Positions 43,660 to 56,199 of a stretch of DNA of 64,000 nucleotides are shown here, one piece after another (the stretch's first letter is position 1; every line of letters begins with the position of its first letter). The translations under genes were made by a program, and so were the position numbers. The DNA comes from Panorpa germanica. Taxonomy: Eukaryota > Arthropoda > Insecta > Mecoptera > Panorpidae. Location: NCBI GenBank assembly GCA_963678705.1, contig OY783204.1:9117759-9181758 (forward strand), read 5' to 3'. The notes under the pieces were generated by a model. It was not told the DNA's origin, made no database searches, and saw only the letters and a program-made list of their open reading frames with translations.

Positions 43660-46400
43660 AATTTACATTTCGTCAATCATTTGGTACATATACACTTTTG
43701 AAACTGTCGTAACATTTTACATAATGGTCCAGGATAGCAATTACTAAGCTTATGACAAAGACTTTAATTCGTAATTACATTCAGCCTTTGTACCCGACTC
43801 TACTTTATGAATAATATAGAACCCAATCTTTTTCGAATAATTTGGATGATAATGCAGACTAGATTTCTAGCGTACGTTGGTAGATGGCTCTTCAATTCGA
43901 TTTAAAGTGCGACATAAGCCTAATAAATGACCTATCAGGTTTAATCTATTCAAACTAAACTTTTTGTAATTGAATGTCAAACGTCAAATGTCAAGTTATT
44001 GATGCAATTTATGATGGTACAAACTACTTCCAAATACCTATTTTTTTAAATTAATCAAGTTTTTACATTTCTGCAAAGAAAGGAATTATAATTTGAACCA
44101 CCAGTTAACAATTTCTAAATATCTGTTTGGTTAGTTGACTATATAATAATTTCTAATTATAAAGTTGAGAATATTAAAATGGTCTTAGTATAATCAGTAT
44201 CATGATTTTAACAATGGTATGCCGACATAAATTGTTGTATAACTACACTCGTACAGTTTTCATGTTTTGCTGTATACAGTGTCATCATTATTGTTTGATG
44301 GTTGAACTACACACATTAAAATGTACTTTTAATTAACAATAAAAATTATAATTTGAGAAATTTTACATTTTGTTGTGTAGACCAGTGTATTATACAATCA
44401 AAATTGTTGCTACCAAAATAATAAAATACCAGCTGCTTTTATTAGAAATTTATCATTTATTTTAGTAAACCTGACGTATTTATTTAATTTAATATATTCT
44501 TTTCATGACTGATCAGTAACAAGACATGGCAATCATAACCCCATGACAACAACTAACAGTGGAAGAGGAGTGACATAGGACAATATTGAGCTGTAAAAGA
44601 TTGATTTTGAAGAGTAGCCTATCAAGTCAATGATCAGATACACATATTACACAGAGTATGCTAAGGATAGAAAGTTGTGAAGTGAAATAGAAAAATGTAG
44701 ACGAACAACATATAATGAGGATATCTTTACGGTAAATGGGTTGAAGGGGTGAAGGGGTGAAGATATAAATAACTGGAAAAAAATAAAGTATTATAATTTT
44801 ATTTTGTAATATCTGTATTATTTTTGTATTTTACAAACTAACTAACCGTTTTATTATACCAACTTGACTGACTTATTATACCAAGTAACAAACTACCGGA
44901 GTTGTTCTTCAACCAGCAGATAAATACAAGCAACTCCACAAGGGTTACACTTGCATTCCTCAATTCATCGACTATAATCGAACAAGAGTTCGTAGAATGG
45001 GTAGCGTCAGTGCTAAATAAATGTCCCACAGATTCTGTGCTCTGAAGACTTCGTTTATGGGACTCAACAAAGATGCCTTGCTTGTAAAGCTTTTACCATC
45101 AAAGTTAAAGCCATCGACTACACCGAAAGATGTACAACGTTATATTGCACTTTGAAAAGGACTCAAGCGAAGAGTTTGTCTACAAACAACTGATCATTGC
45201 CCAAAACAAAATGAGAACAAAATCCCAATGGCAGTGAGATAAATGACGGAAAAGGTGATCTTTCGATCAACAATCGACAATTGAGATACTGCTTAATGAG
45301 ACAACTAAGACTGGAGAAGGTTTTTTAGTTCAGAGCCTTCGTGAAGCTTGTGTTAAGGCCCTGGAAGGATGTAATATTACCTAGCAAGCGGGAGCAATGC
45401 AAATGTTTCGGTGTTCGACAGTAACTATTGCAGCCACAAACTGTACACTAGCGACACGTAGTCATCGGCGTCGATTGGGCAGAAAAATTGAGAGGAGGAA
45501 CCCATCCCTATTGCGGCAGTATTGAGTAAGAATAGAAACCGTGTAGCGCAACGGATTCTGGACGGAGTAGGAGCCAACGGAAATGAAAGAGTAGCGATGG
45601 GGTATCCGAATTCAAGATTCACCTATATTTGGGAGCCTTTTACCGAACAAGAAATGTCGTCACTAAATATGACGTAATCGTTATGCCCAAGACCAGACGA
45701 CGTCTGCGCATGTGTTCGCGTTCTCTTACTCAATATATTGTTGCTTCAAGATAAAGTTCAACGTAGTAGCTAGAAACCATATCGTTAAAAGAAGGTCTCC
45801 TACATTAATGGCAGTCACCTTCTCATTACTAAAGTCACATCTCAGTACATTAGTGGTATGCATTCTAGTCACTATTAGTAAAATTTTGATTTATTTGAAA
45901 TCGTAGTAGATCATTACTCCTAGGGTAGGCTAGAGCAATTATTGTATGTATTTATTCAATTCTAAGATGTTTCTACTAGATAATAAGCATGATTCCAAAT
46001 AAGAATGTTGTTAAAATAATACTTAAAAAAAATTATTACATGCGTTACTTCTAACATATAATTTCAACATTTATGTTTATGTGCCTTGATAAAAGAAAAG
46101 GCCACATGCTTTATGTCAACCAGTCACACTGGTGCATTTAGTTTGTTGGCATCACATATTTAGTCTGCCATTTGCTTTTAAGTAAAGGGAACCTTAGTGA
46201 GGTTACTTAAAGTCCTCCAAAATTTGAATATCGTTAAATATAGCACCAAACACGCCAAAATATGCACATTGGTCTCCGAGGATGGAAGCAAAGGTCAGGT
46301 CGGGGCTACAAAGACTGGTGTGAGGAATCTGCGCAAACTCTTCGAAAATAAAAGATTGCGAAAAAAGCACAAAGAACAGCAGAAAAGCAGAAGTAACTGA
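43660..46400. other. Largely unassigned stretch
   Basis: AT-rich to 44.8 kb. 45000-45660 is of more balanced composition with short frames (for example NRVAQRILDGVGANGNERVAMGY in the plus direction) that I cannot assign. The basic 67-codon frame at 46197-46400 also has no recognised family. Confidence 0.4.
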
Positions 46401-47278
46401 GCAATATTCGTCTCAGATAAATACGAGAATTTGTACTGCCCAATATGTCTGTTACGAAGCTCGAATACGTTATGTGTGGGATTACCAGAGGCCAACAGAC
46501 ACCTCTCGTTGGACCACCCCACGTTCACCTTAGAATTTATCTGTAATAACGGGTGTCGGAAAGTGTACAAAACGTACAAAGGGATGATCCAACATCTAAC
46601 GCATTGTAAGGGGCCTGTAATGGTGCCTGAGGAACAAATTAAATGCGAAGTCTGCGTGATGTCTTTCAAGACTCAACGAGGACAAAGTCAGCATGCTAAG
46701 CATGCCCATCCCGAGGTGCGTAACACGCATAGGCTAGCAGGAACTTGTGCTGTCCCTCCGCAATCTAAGAGACTTTTCAAATGGTCTGATGAGGAAGTCC
46801 AAACACCGATGGCAAATCTTGAACGTCTGGCAAACGTTAAGAATATAAACACAGAATTAGCTAAGCTAATACCAACCAAATCTGCGAAGTAGATTTCAGA
46901 TAAAAGAAGGCTTATAAAGGCAAAACAGTTAACATTAGCTGGAACTGTTACAAATTCAAGAATTAACATGTATAACGTAACGATTAGGCAGTTAGTTAGC
47001 GCAACGCCGCCAAGAGCTAGCCAGAATAGCCGGCAAGGCTGTACATCAATACCAACAGACAGAGTTGACGAGCTGGTGGTGTGCTTTACCAACAATGACC
47101 CACAGAACACCACAGCATGCAGTGTATCCTTAGATCACACACAATGTAGCATGCATGAATTTGTGCCTGATGAAATCGAGTGGGTTGGCACTATTGAGGA
47201 CCTGTGGCATGAATGGATACTATCAACTAACGCATCAGAAAATATGTTTGCTCTTGACAAGCTCATTAATGATCTTGT
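46401..47278 (+). pseudogene. R2 fragment, N-terminal part (copy 4)
   Basis: Starts IFVSDKYENLYCPICLLRSSN, so finger 1 is whole (CPIC...HLSLDH), as are finger 2 (CNNGC...HLTHC) and finger 3 (CEVC...HAKHAH). The Myb-like part follows (FKWSDEEVQTPM to KLIPTKSAK) with a TAG at 46890, then the linker with PPRAS and EWVGTIEDLWHEW. The homology stops at LDKLINDLV near 47278. It has no RT. Its finger sequence is the cleanest in the window. Confidence 0.9.
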
Positions 47279-47488
47279 ACCTGATCCTTACCCTGATTTT
47301 CCATCGAGTAAAGTGAAGATTCTTCAAAAAACACAAAGAGAAAGTTTGCATCAGTGATCATCCAAAGCTGTAACATTCTGCTGAGAACATTCATAGGAAT
47401 ACAGCATCAACGACCATCTGATTCCTAAGAACATCTTGATACAATCGCACGCAAGAAAGACGGCTAGAGTACAACTCTTCAGAACTGA

Positions 47489-47546
47489 TAGCATTCACCA
47501 GCTAAGCGCTGCATTCAAGTGACAGAAGATTTGTTGGCCTATGGTA
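47489..47546 (+). repeat. Left copy of a 58-bp target duplication
   Basis: Matches 52900-52957 with one mismatch. Lies directly next to the poly-A (poly-T on this strand) end of the LINE. Confidence 0.9.
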
Positions 47547-47632
47547 TTTTTTTTTTATATTTATTTTCTTCTTTGCCTTGACTTTCTTTAGTCATAGCCA
47601 CCATCAAATAATTTTTTAACATCTTTTATAAT

Positions 47633-48282
47633 TTATAATTCAATTTTACACATTTCTAAATATTTCAATAATTCACTAATTAATTTTGAATCACTTAACA
47701 AAAATTTAGTATTAACAGGAAAAGTTTTAATCACATCTAATATACCACTATTCAATTTTGATCTTTCTAAACTATAATTTATGCATTCAAATATAATATG
47801 ATCCAAAGTTCCTTCTTCACCACATTGACATCTATCGTCGGATTTAATATTAATTTTGTACAGATGAGCTGGAGTTTTGCAATGATTACTTTTGATTCTG
47901 ATTATAGTTGATATAATTTTGCGGGACTCATTTCTAAACCATCTCTTCTTACTTAAATTTGGATGCAACATATAATAATCTCTTCCTTTTAACTGACTTT
48001 TGTTAATGAAATCTGTGTTTCTTAAATTGAAGTAAAATTTTTTGATTATATTAAAAATTTCATATGAAGGTAATTTCACTCTCATCTCAATTTCCAAATT
48101 TATTGATTCCTTTGCTAATTTATCCGCAATTTCGTTTCCTCTTATTCCACAGTGTCCTGGTATCCACATAAATTTTATGGTATTATTCCTATTTATTATA
48201 TTGAAATACATCTTCTTAATTTTGCATGTTAAAATATTATTATTTGATTTGTTATCATTTGAATTTAAATTTTTTAAAACAC
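47633..48282 (-). pseudogene. LINE RNase H (right half) and zinc knuckle
   Basis: Minus-strand ORF with IKFMWIPGHCGIRGNEIADKLAKES, the last RNase H catalytic block with its Asp kept, and CQCGEEGTLDHIIFEC, the C-terminal knuckle. The first half of the RNase H (IIYTDASIDLERNGAGFAIY, GEKLALLKALEIN, IIIITDSL) lies on the far side of the Harbinger at 51438-51640. Confidence 0.9.
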
Positions 48283-48540
48283 TTAGGCCCGGTTTTATGG
48301 TCTTTTATTTACTTCGGGGTTACGAAACCCCGAGTTAGCTTAGTTCGGTACTTATTTTTGTATCGGGTTTTATGGTCCAAATTTAATCCCGGGTTAGTTA
48401 ATACTGAGATAAATAAATAAACCGTAACGTAAACCATTCATTTTACGGCAAGTGGTACGTAGTAGATTTAAATGTTTATGAAATGGGAATATTTGTTTAC
48501 ATTAGTAAATGTCAGATTCAGTTTAATTATTGTTTTAAAA

Positions 48541-49814
48541 ATGTCTGACAAGAGAACACGTACGTTTAATTTCTCTATTGAGGATTGCCAAGTTCTAATA
48601 GATGCGGTGGAAAGTTTCAAGCCAATTGTTTTAAACACGAAAACGGATGGAGTCACTTCCAGAATTAAGGTATGTACTAATTGTCTAATATTATTATTGC
48701 AAGTATTTCATATAAATAAAGAAAAATAATTACTAGGAGAAGGCTTGGGATGACATTACGGCTATGTTTAACACCAGAAGCGTCTTGCAGAGGTCTAAAG
48801 AAAACCTTAAACTTAAATTTAAGGCAATAAAAAAGGATGCAAGAAAATTATCAGCAGCAGATAGAAAATCAATATTTGGTACAGGAGGTGGACCGGCAAC
48901 AAATCCGCAAATGAACAATGTCCTTTACAGAGTTAAAGATTTCATTAAGTTATCGGCTGAGGGTGAAGAAGGTATATTAGATTCGGATATTATAAATTTA
49001 CCTGGTATGTAATTTAACTCATGTACTCAATACATTTATTCTCGATATGATATTTCTATGCATATAAATACGTGTAATTTAAGGTCCGATACCACATACC
49101 CAAGAGTCTCGTATGGCAACAGATGAGGGAGCATATGTTAGAGAACTAATGCAAGAAGAGGATACTGAAGGTAAAGTAAAAATATTATGTGGTTTTGAAA
49201 ATGTTTACTTAAAATTATGAAGACGAATAAATAATTATTATACTTCATTATAGAGCCTGTACAGCAACATAGCTGGGATGATTATACACCAGCTATGTTG
49301 TCCATGAAGGTGCATCCTTTTTTAAAAGAACCCAACGAAAATAATGTGCTGAGTCAAACTCCAATAAACGTAGAAGCGTCAACGTGTAATAATAATAACA
49401 TTGATAATGATATATGTTACAACAATAACAGATACAATAATAAACATATTAATTATAGCAAAAGTGATCAGCAACGAAGATGCAGCAACACCGACGCATG
49501 CTGTTCAACTAAAAAGAAGACTCCCCAGTTTGCCAATTACACAGACAATTAAGCAGTCAAAGAAAAAGCAAAAAATTTCTTCAAGGGTTGAAGCGAGAGC
49601 AAATGTAGCAGAAACGCAAATACATCTTCTCGAAAAGGAGCACTGGGAAAATGAGAAAAGAAAAAATGAACTCCATGAGTTACAAAAAAAAGAACACAGT
49701 GAAAATGAGAACAGGAGAAATGAAATACATATATTACAAAAAAAAAAAATAGAAATAGAATGTGAAAACATTAAATTAAAATTACTAAAAAAAAATCTTG
49801 AAAATAAAAAATGA
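48541..49814 (+). CDS. Harbinger accessory DNA-binding protein (Myb/SANT, NAIF1-like), four or five exons
   Basis: Exon 1, 48541-48669, starts MSDKRTRTFNFSIEDC and ends in phase 0 at GTATGT. Exon 2, 48737-49004, reads EKAWDDITAMFNTR...LKLKFKAIKKDARK, the Myb/SANT-like trihelix (Myb_DNA-bind_5 type). Exon 3, 49084-49170, and exon 4 from 49254 (SWDDYTPAML) join in phase. The C-terminal coiled coil, rich in Lys, Glu and Asn and starting near 49530, is in the next frame to 49814, so a further intron or a one-base frameshift lies within 49380-49530. In Harbinger the Myb partner helps carry the transposase to the nucleus and to the element ends. Confidence 0.75.
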
Positions 49815-49949
49815 AAGAATACTTTATAAAGATTATTTCAATTAAGATGATATATTATAAATTGTACAATTAATACATAATAAACTATAGTACAAAAAAT
49901 ATATATATATATTTATATATTAGATAATATTATATATTAATTTAGACAA

Positions 49950-51175
49950 TTAGGTATCCCTGTTTCTAATTCTGTCGCGAAAATAGGAAATAAATACATT
50001 TCTGCTTCCAATCTGGCTTCCATTATCTTCAACAGTAGCAGAAATATTCCCTTCGGAAATAGCTCTTGCAAGTGATACTCTTGTTTCTGAATCTTCTGGT
50101 GGCTCTTGTTCTTTCTCCATTATAGCAATATTATGCAATACTGCACATGCTACAATTATGCCTTGTACTGCTGTCTTCTTTAACCGAATACCCATAGCTA
50201 AGACTGGGAATCTTCTTTTCAATACACCATATTGTCTCTCCACAACATTCCTCGTTCTAATTTGCGACTCATTAAACAACTGGTGTTCAGGTAAAGTGCA
50301 ATGCCTCAGTGGTGGTATCATAAAGGGTTTGCATGCATAACCAGAATCACACAATAATACATTATTGCCAAATACTCCTAACTCAAACTGCGATTGTATC
50401 CTTGAATTTTCAAAAATTGTAGAATCATGAGTTGAGCCAGGCCATCTGGCTACAACATCTAGGATTTTCAAGGAATGATCAGATATTGTTTGTACATTGT
50501 ACGAGAAATATCCCTTTCTATTCCTATATACTTCGGCATCGGCACCTCCTGGAGATTGTATTTTAACATGGGTGCAGTCTATGGCTCCTATTACCCTTGG
50601 AAAGCTGGCTATGTTGTAAAAGCCCATATTTACTGCTTGCATTGTTGTTGGCATTTTCACATACGCTGGTCTTAATTCTGCTATTGCAGTAGTGACTCGG
50701 TGAACTGTTCTAGATGCTGTTGACTTATGCACTCCAGAAAAATCTCCAACCACAATTAAAAAACTCCCTGTTGCATAATATCTCAGAGTCAATAACAACT
50801 GATTCATTGGAGATAGAGACGTAGTATCATTTCTGAAACACATACACAGATAACTAGTGTGCATTATTTTAAGGTTATGCTTAAGTGATTTTACAGTATA
50901 AGTATATACATATAGCTGTGTTTTATATATTACCTGCTACTTGAAAATTCCAACTTGTCATTAATGAGATCTAAAATCTTCAATACAGTTGCCTTTTGGA
51001 AGCGAAATTTTTCATAGAAATGCATGTCATTTAAGTCATGCAAATAATTTGGTTTTTTTTTAATAATTTTCTTATTTCTCAACTTAATACTATATTCGTA
51101 TAAGAGCTGGTCTTCCTCATAATCTGTTATTGCTAATTGATTATGGTCACTCACAAATAATAAAGAATTCATCAT
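49950..51175 (-). CDS. Harbinger transposase (HARBI1-like), two exons, intact
   Basis: Exon 1 is 51175-50934 (MMNSLLFVSDHNQL...KFRFQKATVLKILDLI). A 101-bp intron (50933-50833) has a GTAATA donor and a TGTGTTTCAG acceptor; the join AG|A gives Arg in frame. Exon 2 is 50832-49950 to a stop, for 374 codons in all, a normal length for the family. Catalytic residues of the DDE_Tnp_4 fold are all present: Asp in IGAIDCTHVKI, Asp in LLCDSGYACKPFM and Glu in RNVVERQYGVLKRRF. A helix-turn-helix region (FSGVHKSTASRTVHRV) precedes them. No stop or frameshift is seen, so it may still be active. Confidence 0.93.
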
Positions 51176-51561
51176 AAATAATTTAATTTATTAATATTAT
51201 AACCTAAAATATTATAATAATGATAGCTAAACTGGCTGAGATAGCATGATATTTTATCTCTGTTGCACACTTACTCCGGGAGTTAAACATTTAAACCTTG
51301 ATTTTTGACGGGATATCTTACTCCGCGATTTTAGTTCCGAGTTAGCGTTAACCCTTGACCATAAAACTCATTTTTCGTTTAATTCGGGAGTTAGCTATTT
51401 AGTTCGGTAGTAAGACGAACCATAAAACCGGGCCTTAAAGAATCCGTTATTATTATAATTTTATTATTGTTGATATTTTCATTAATTTCCAATGCTTTTA
51501 ATAATGCTAATTTTTCTCCAGTGTAAGAGCAAACTTTGTTATTTAATTTATATTTATAATA

Positions 51562-52872
51562 TTATAAATTTATCTGTTCATATATAGCAAATCCTGCTCC
51601 ATTTCTTTCTAAATCAATGGATGCATCTGTATATATTATTTTTGTAAAATTTATATTAAATTGATGCATTATATTTAAAAAATTTTCATTATTTATCGCA
51701 TTATTAAAAGATTTTGACAATAATTTTGTGTTAATATATATATCCATAGGTTTAATTAATGATTCAAAAGGAATAGAGTATATAGGCGATTTCGAATTTC
51801 TTTGTATATTTAGATCCTTTAATTTCATGTAACTATTTATTAAAATAGGTTTATTCTTTTTGATCCAGTAAGAAGAGTTTTGAATATATGTAGTTAATAA
51901 TTTAATTTTATCAATAATTTGGAATTTCGATAATGTTTCACATTTAACATAAAATTTATCACTAAGCAGTTGGTTTGTAAATTGTAATGGAGCTATATTA
52001 GATTCAGCTTGAAGTATATGAGTTGGAGTTGAAGTCATGCAACCTAAAGCGATTCTTAAGCTTCTGTATTGTATTCTATCCAATTTTAATAATCTTGATT
52101 TGGAAGCTGTACTAATTAATATACTTGAATAGTCTAAATGTGAACTTATAATTGCTTGATAAATTTGTAGTAAAGAAATAGGATGAGCTCCCCATTTACT
52201 TCCTGCTAGACTTCTTAAAACATTTAATCCTCTGTTGCATTTAAGTATAATTTTATCAATTTCGAAGCTCCAAGTAGATTTACAATCAAACCAAATACCT
52301 AAAAATTTTGCTCTATTTGATATAATAATATTTTTGTTATTATATATTATCCTCGGACTTGATATAATTTTGTGTCTAGTAAAAATGACAGCTTGAGATT
52401 TTTCTACTGAGATTTCTAATTCAATTTTGTCTAATATATCTCTTAATTTGCATAATTTCTTGTTAATTCTCTTCCTTAAACATTCTATGGATGGGCCAAT
52501 ACTATATAAAACAATATCATCTGCAAATTGTAAAATAAATGTGTGATCGTCTTTTAATTTAGAAATGTCTTTAGAATATATTGTGTATAAAAGTGAACTA
52601 AGAATAGATCCTTGAGGTAGGCCTTTATTGCAGGTAAATGGTCCTATTAAATTTTCTTCATTTCTTACATAAATGGATCTCAATTCAAAATATGACATTA
52701 ACCAATTTGTAATTTTGCTGGTTATTCCAATTTCTCTTAATTTCAGTTGTAGGTTAGGATATGTAACTGCATCATAAGCTCCCTTAATATCTAAGAACAC
52801 AGCTAGCATGTATTTATTAGAGCTGTACGTTTTTTGAATGTCCAGATTGAATATATTTAAGCTGTCATGCAC
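51562..52872 (-). pseudogene. I-like LINE reverse transcriptase and RNase H start
   Basis: One open frame of 436 codons on the minus strand. It begins inside the RT: MLAVFLDIKGAYDAV (first catalytic Asp), CNKGLPQGSILSSLLY, ILQFADDIVLY (catalytic Asp pair), KFLGIWFD and a long thumb. It ends with IIYTDASIDLERNGAGFAIYE, the opening of RNase H. A stop falls after YEQINL, then the RNase H goes on in decayed form to the Harbinger at 51437. The N-terminal part of RT and the endonuclease are lost by 5' truncation, so it is not functional although the frame is open. Confidence 0.9.
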
Positions 52873-52899
52873 ATGTCAAGCATAACATGAATGCACACT

Positions 52900-52957
52900 T
52901 AGCATTCACCAGCTAAGCGCTGCATTCACGTGACAGAAGATTTGTTGGCCTATGGTA
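52900..52957 (+). repeat. Right copy of the 58-bp target duplication
   Basis: One mismatch (c for a) to 47489-47546. Marks the 5' edge of the LINE insertion. Confidence 0.9.
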
Positions 52958-53218
52958 AATAGCTCTTTTATGCTTTCTTAAATTCTCCCTATCTTACTGT
53001 TGCCTTACAACCAATATTATATGTTACATATTTGCGTTTTACCAAAGATTGTTAATTTTTGTTCATTCCTCGCAAGTTCTAAACTCGTGTTTTAGGATTT
53101 CTTTTCTTTGTTGAAAGTCGTACCGTTATGGGACTGTTTCGTTTAATAGTTGCGACCTTACATTCCATCTGCGTTTTGATGCTAACCTCAACTCATTTTA
53201 AGTTGTATTTGCAATTTA

Positions 53219-53825
53219 GGAAAACGTTTCTAGCAATCGTATAAGTCCATCAGCGGCTTTGATTCAAACGTTTTTCTAACTTACATATATTTGCATGAAC
53301 AACTTCTTACTAGCTCAATCCATATTATAGATTAACAGATTTTCAAATAACGGGTTTACTTTGTAATCACAGATAGTCCATTAGCGGCTTTGATTCATCC
53401 GTTTTTCTATTATCAAATATTTTTACATGCGCACTATTTTCCTAACGTAATAATTAGTAATATTGCCAGTCACACTATTTTATGTACTGCATCTAATATT
53501 TGTAATTTCTTATATTACGATTTGTAGTAAGTAGTGACATATGTATGGGAAAGGGTTTCATAGCCTATCATCGGCTCTGGCTCCAATATATTTGCATTCT
53601 TACTATTCTCGTGGTGTAATTTGTATTATCGTCGCATTATTTTATATACTCAAATGCATCCATTATGTGAGGCATATTCCCGTCGCTCATGTAATGAAAT
53701 ATATTACGAACAGTAAATTAAGTAGTTGGCAGATATAGAGAAACGTTTCTTGCAATCGTATATAGTCTGTCAGTCGGCTTTGATTCGGATGCTTTCCTAA
53801 CTCAAATATATTTCCGTGTTTATGC
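53219..53825 (+). repeat. Four degenerate repeats with a 'cggctttgattc' core
   Basis: Related stretches at 53219-53300, 53365-53430, 53553-53615 and 53738-53825 share tag-tc-atcagcggctttgattc, then a run like ttttctaact-acatatatttgcatg. The first and last also share gaaacgtttctagcaatcgtat. Spacing is 150-190 bp; likely an old satellite. Confidence 0.65.
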
Positions 53826-53848
53826 AACACCACCTAGATACATAGGGC
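53826..53848 (+). repeat. Recurring motif aacaccacctagatacaaag, copy 1
   Basis: Also found at 56157-56180 (same strand) and, reversed, at 57428-57451. Copies 1 and 3 are oppositely oriented and 3.6 kb apart. Confidence 0.6.
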
Positions 53849-55690
53849 GCGTTCCACTAAGCGTTCACAACGATTAAAACGATCATTCTACCGTTCCACA
53901 TGGCGACCAGAGTCGTTGTGGTCGTGGCGAAAACGTCACGTTTGGTGCACGAAACGAAACGTTTACATAGTATTTATAATTGTTCGCAAGAGAAAAGAAA
54001 TTCTTACACATTGTTATCTACGGCCTCTTTCATTGTACATTGTTTTAAAGTTATATTTATTTGTTAGTTTTAAGTTTTTAAAATTGGAGTTGTAATTATA
54101 CGTTCATACTGTAAACGTTTAAGATATATTGTATTAAGCTGACATTCGTTATTTTCCCCAGGTAGAGATTTATAAAATAAAAAATATATAATTAAATTAA
54201 ATAAACAAATCAATTAATACATTCGCGCTCGATTAATTTTTTACGCGACGTCCTTCATAGAGAACCACAAGTTTTTTATAAAACTTAACAATACTGTAAA
54301 TATTTATTATATTTTTAAATGAATATTTTGCTTAGACATTAGCAGCATATTTATAATTTATTGAAGTTAAAATCATTTCTTTATGACTTTATATTTATAA
54401 GTAATTTGTAGATAACAGTAATTGTTACGACACTCACATTACACACTTATTAACTAAATTAAACATACGGACAACGCCGGCTGATACAATCAAACACGAT
54501 GGTAAGTCTCTAATATCAGACTTCTGAAACTCATATCACAACTTCAGTATTTTTCTTTAGTCATTTCTTATAATTTTTCTTTGTTTTTAATTCTCAATCT
54601 CAAACCAAACACTTCAATAATATAATAAATATTCAACATCCAACATCAGACAACGAACAACAAGGAAATATATAAAATGAATCAGGATTTATTTGTGAGA
54701 GCTAATTTTGAAAAATAAAATTGTATTGATTTTTGAGAGTTAAACTTAATTTTATTTTTTTGAGGATTATGTTTTTAACAATTAAGATTTTGTGTTAATG
54801 ATCCATAAATGATCCATTTCCAAGTCGACACATTCCCGTCGAGATAGATCTTGAGATAATAGCCGTAAACTAAGTGAGATTCACCAATAAGAAGTGTTAG
54901 CTCTAAACCAATAGTTGCAAACATGCTGTACGATGTGGTGTCACGTCGGCAACACAAGATTCAGCTATGTTAGCGAAAAAACGAGAGCAAATATTATATG
55001 GTACTGTGTAAAATTGTTAAAACTAAAATTATATTATAGGACAGTGAAGTGTACTTATAAGTAGGATTAGAATATAAGATGTTAGCTTAGACAGTGTAAC
55101 GAAGAAATCTTGGTAATGCAATCCTTCTTCATTACATTTGAATAATAATAATAAATAATATAGAAAAAATACACACTATATTTAATTAAAATAGTAAAAA
55201 TAAATGTACAAAGCATCAGATATCACATGGATTGGTTTAAATTATAAATTAAATAATACACTTGGGCAACTCGATCTAATATTTTTTATGCAGTCTAAAC
55301 TACTTGAATAATCCAAACTATAGATCCCTTTGCACAGATGACAAACCATAAAAAATAAAACAGTGGAATGAGCTAGCAAAAGAAAATTATGAATACTGCA
55401 CTGTAAAAAAGGTAAAATCCATACCCAAAAAAAACACAACTTATCCACTAGCAGAAATATCATCGATGCAAAAGATTTTTTTAACATCTATATTCAATAT
55501 AAAACTAAAAATCCATCGCACTTAATACAACCGTACCCGGTGTTGTAATTACATTTAAGTAACCAAAACTCATCAAAGGAGTTTGCATAAAAAAACCATA
55601 AATACTGATAAATATTATAAAATATTAAACAACTATATCACCAAATATGTATGAATCTAATCATAATTTCAAGTTGTTAATCCACTTGCT
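53849..55690. other. Unassigned AT-rich stretch
   Basis: A slightly GC-richer part at 53849-53970 has several inverted pieces with the core acgttt or aaacgt. No coding domain is recognised. Confidence 0.4.
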
Positions 55691-55728
55691 TGTGTTCGTT
55701 GTTTCACTGCCTTTTAACTACTCTCTGT

Positions 55729-55828
55729 TCTCACTGCAGCCCGTGCTCAATGTGACAAGCATTCGGTAACTCTCGGTAACCCCGATTATTACCGAGGCAT
55801 ATTCAGAGAGAGGGTAACTGCAGTGAGA
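55729..55828. repeat. 100-bp imperfect palindrome
   Basis: Outer arms tctcactgcag (55729-55739) and ctgcagtgaga (55818-55828) are perfect inverted repeats; inside, cggtaa and ttaccg pair as well. It could be a small hairpin element or MITE. Confidence 0.6.
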
Positions 55829-56199
55829 CACGGTACTAAAATACAATAAAAATTATGAAAAACGTTTGTTGTTTGATTGTGCCGTTGAATCCAGCGAAAT
55901 ACCGCCAAATTCAACGTCACAATAGATATAAGTTTCTTTAATTTTTTGTAAAAATATTATTTGAGATATTTGTATTATATTCGACGAAAGTCTAGTATGT
56001 TAAAACAATTATCTCTCTCTTCCTCTCTTAATATTGTGACGTTGATTTGAATTCAGTGCCACATTTGTGGTACAGTAAATTATTGTTTGTAAAGGGTGTC
56101 CAGCGGGAATTTTTCAAATTTAAATTATTGTTACTCTTTCATAAGCGGAGCTAGGGCAACACCACCTCGATACAAAGCCTAAATATATCTTGCAAGGAA

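Larger units (their letters stand above)
48286..51434. mobile_element. Complete PIF/Harbinger DNA transposon, 3149 bp
   Basis: Both ends read GGCCCGGTTTTATGGT inward (16 perfect bases). A TTA trinucleotide flanks each side (48283-48285, 51435-51437), the typical 3-bp Harbinger target. The terminal motif is repeated in the same sense about 75 bp inside each end (ggttttatggtcc near 48364; ccataaaac near 51359), a symmetric subterminal site. Inside are two convergent genes: a Myb/coiled-coil protein on the plus strand and the transposase on the minus strand. This is the classic two-gene Harbinger layout. Confidence 0.95.
47547..52899 (-). mobile_element. 5'-truncated I-like LINE split by a Harbinger element
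   Basis: Flanked by a 58-bp direct repeat (47489-47546, 52900-52957). A T-run at 47547-47556 is the 3' poly-A on the minus strand. Without the Harbinger it is about 2.2 kb, covering the RT from the palm onward, RNase H and a zinc knuckle. The endonuclease and ORF1 are missing, so it was 5'-truncated on insertion. Confidence 0.9.

Noticed and set aside
45000..45260. THAP zinc-finger domain
   Set aside because: A CSEDF-like phrase can be read but the frame breaks and the full C2CH layout with its closing motif is not seen.
46197..46400. Small basic protein before R2 copy 4
   Set aside because: No family match, ends at the R2 joint; left as unassigned.
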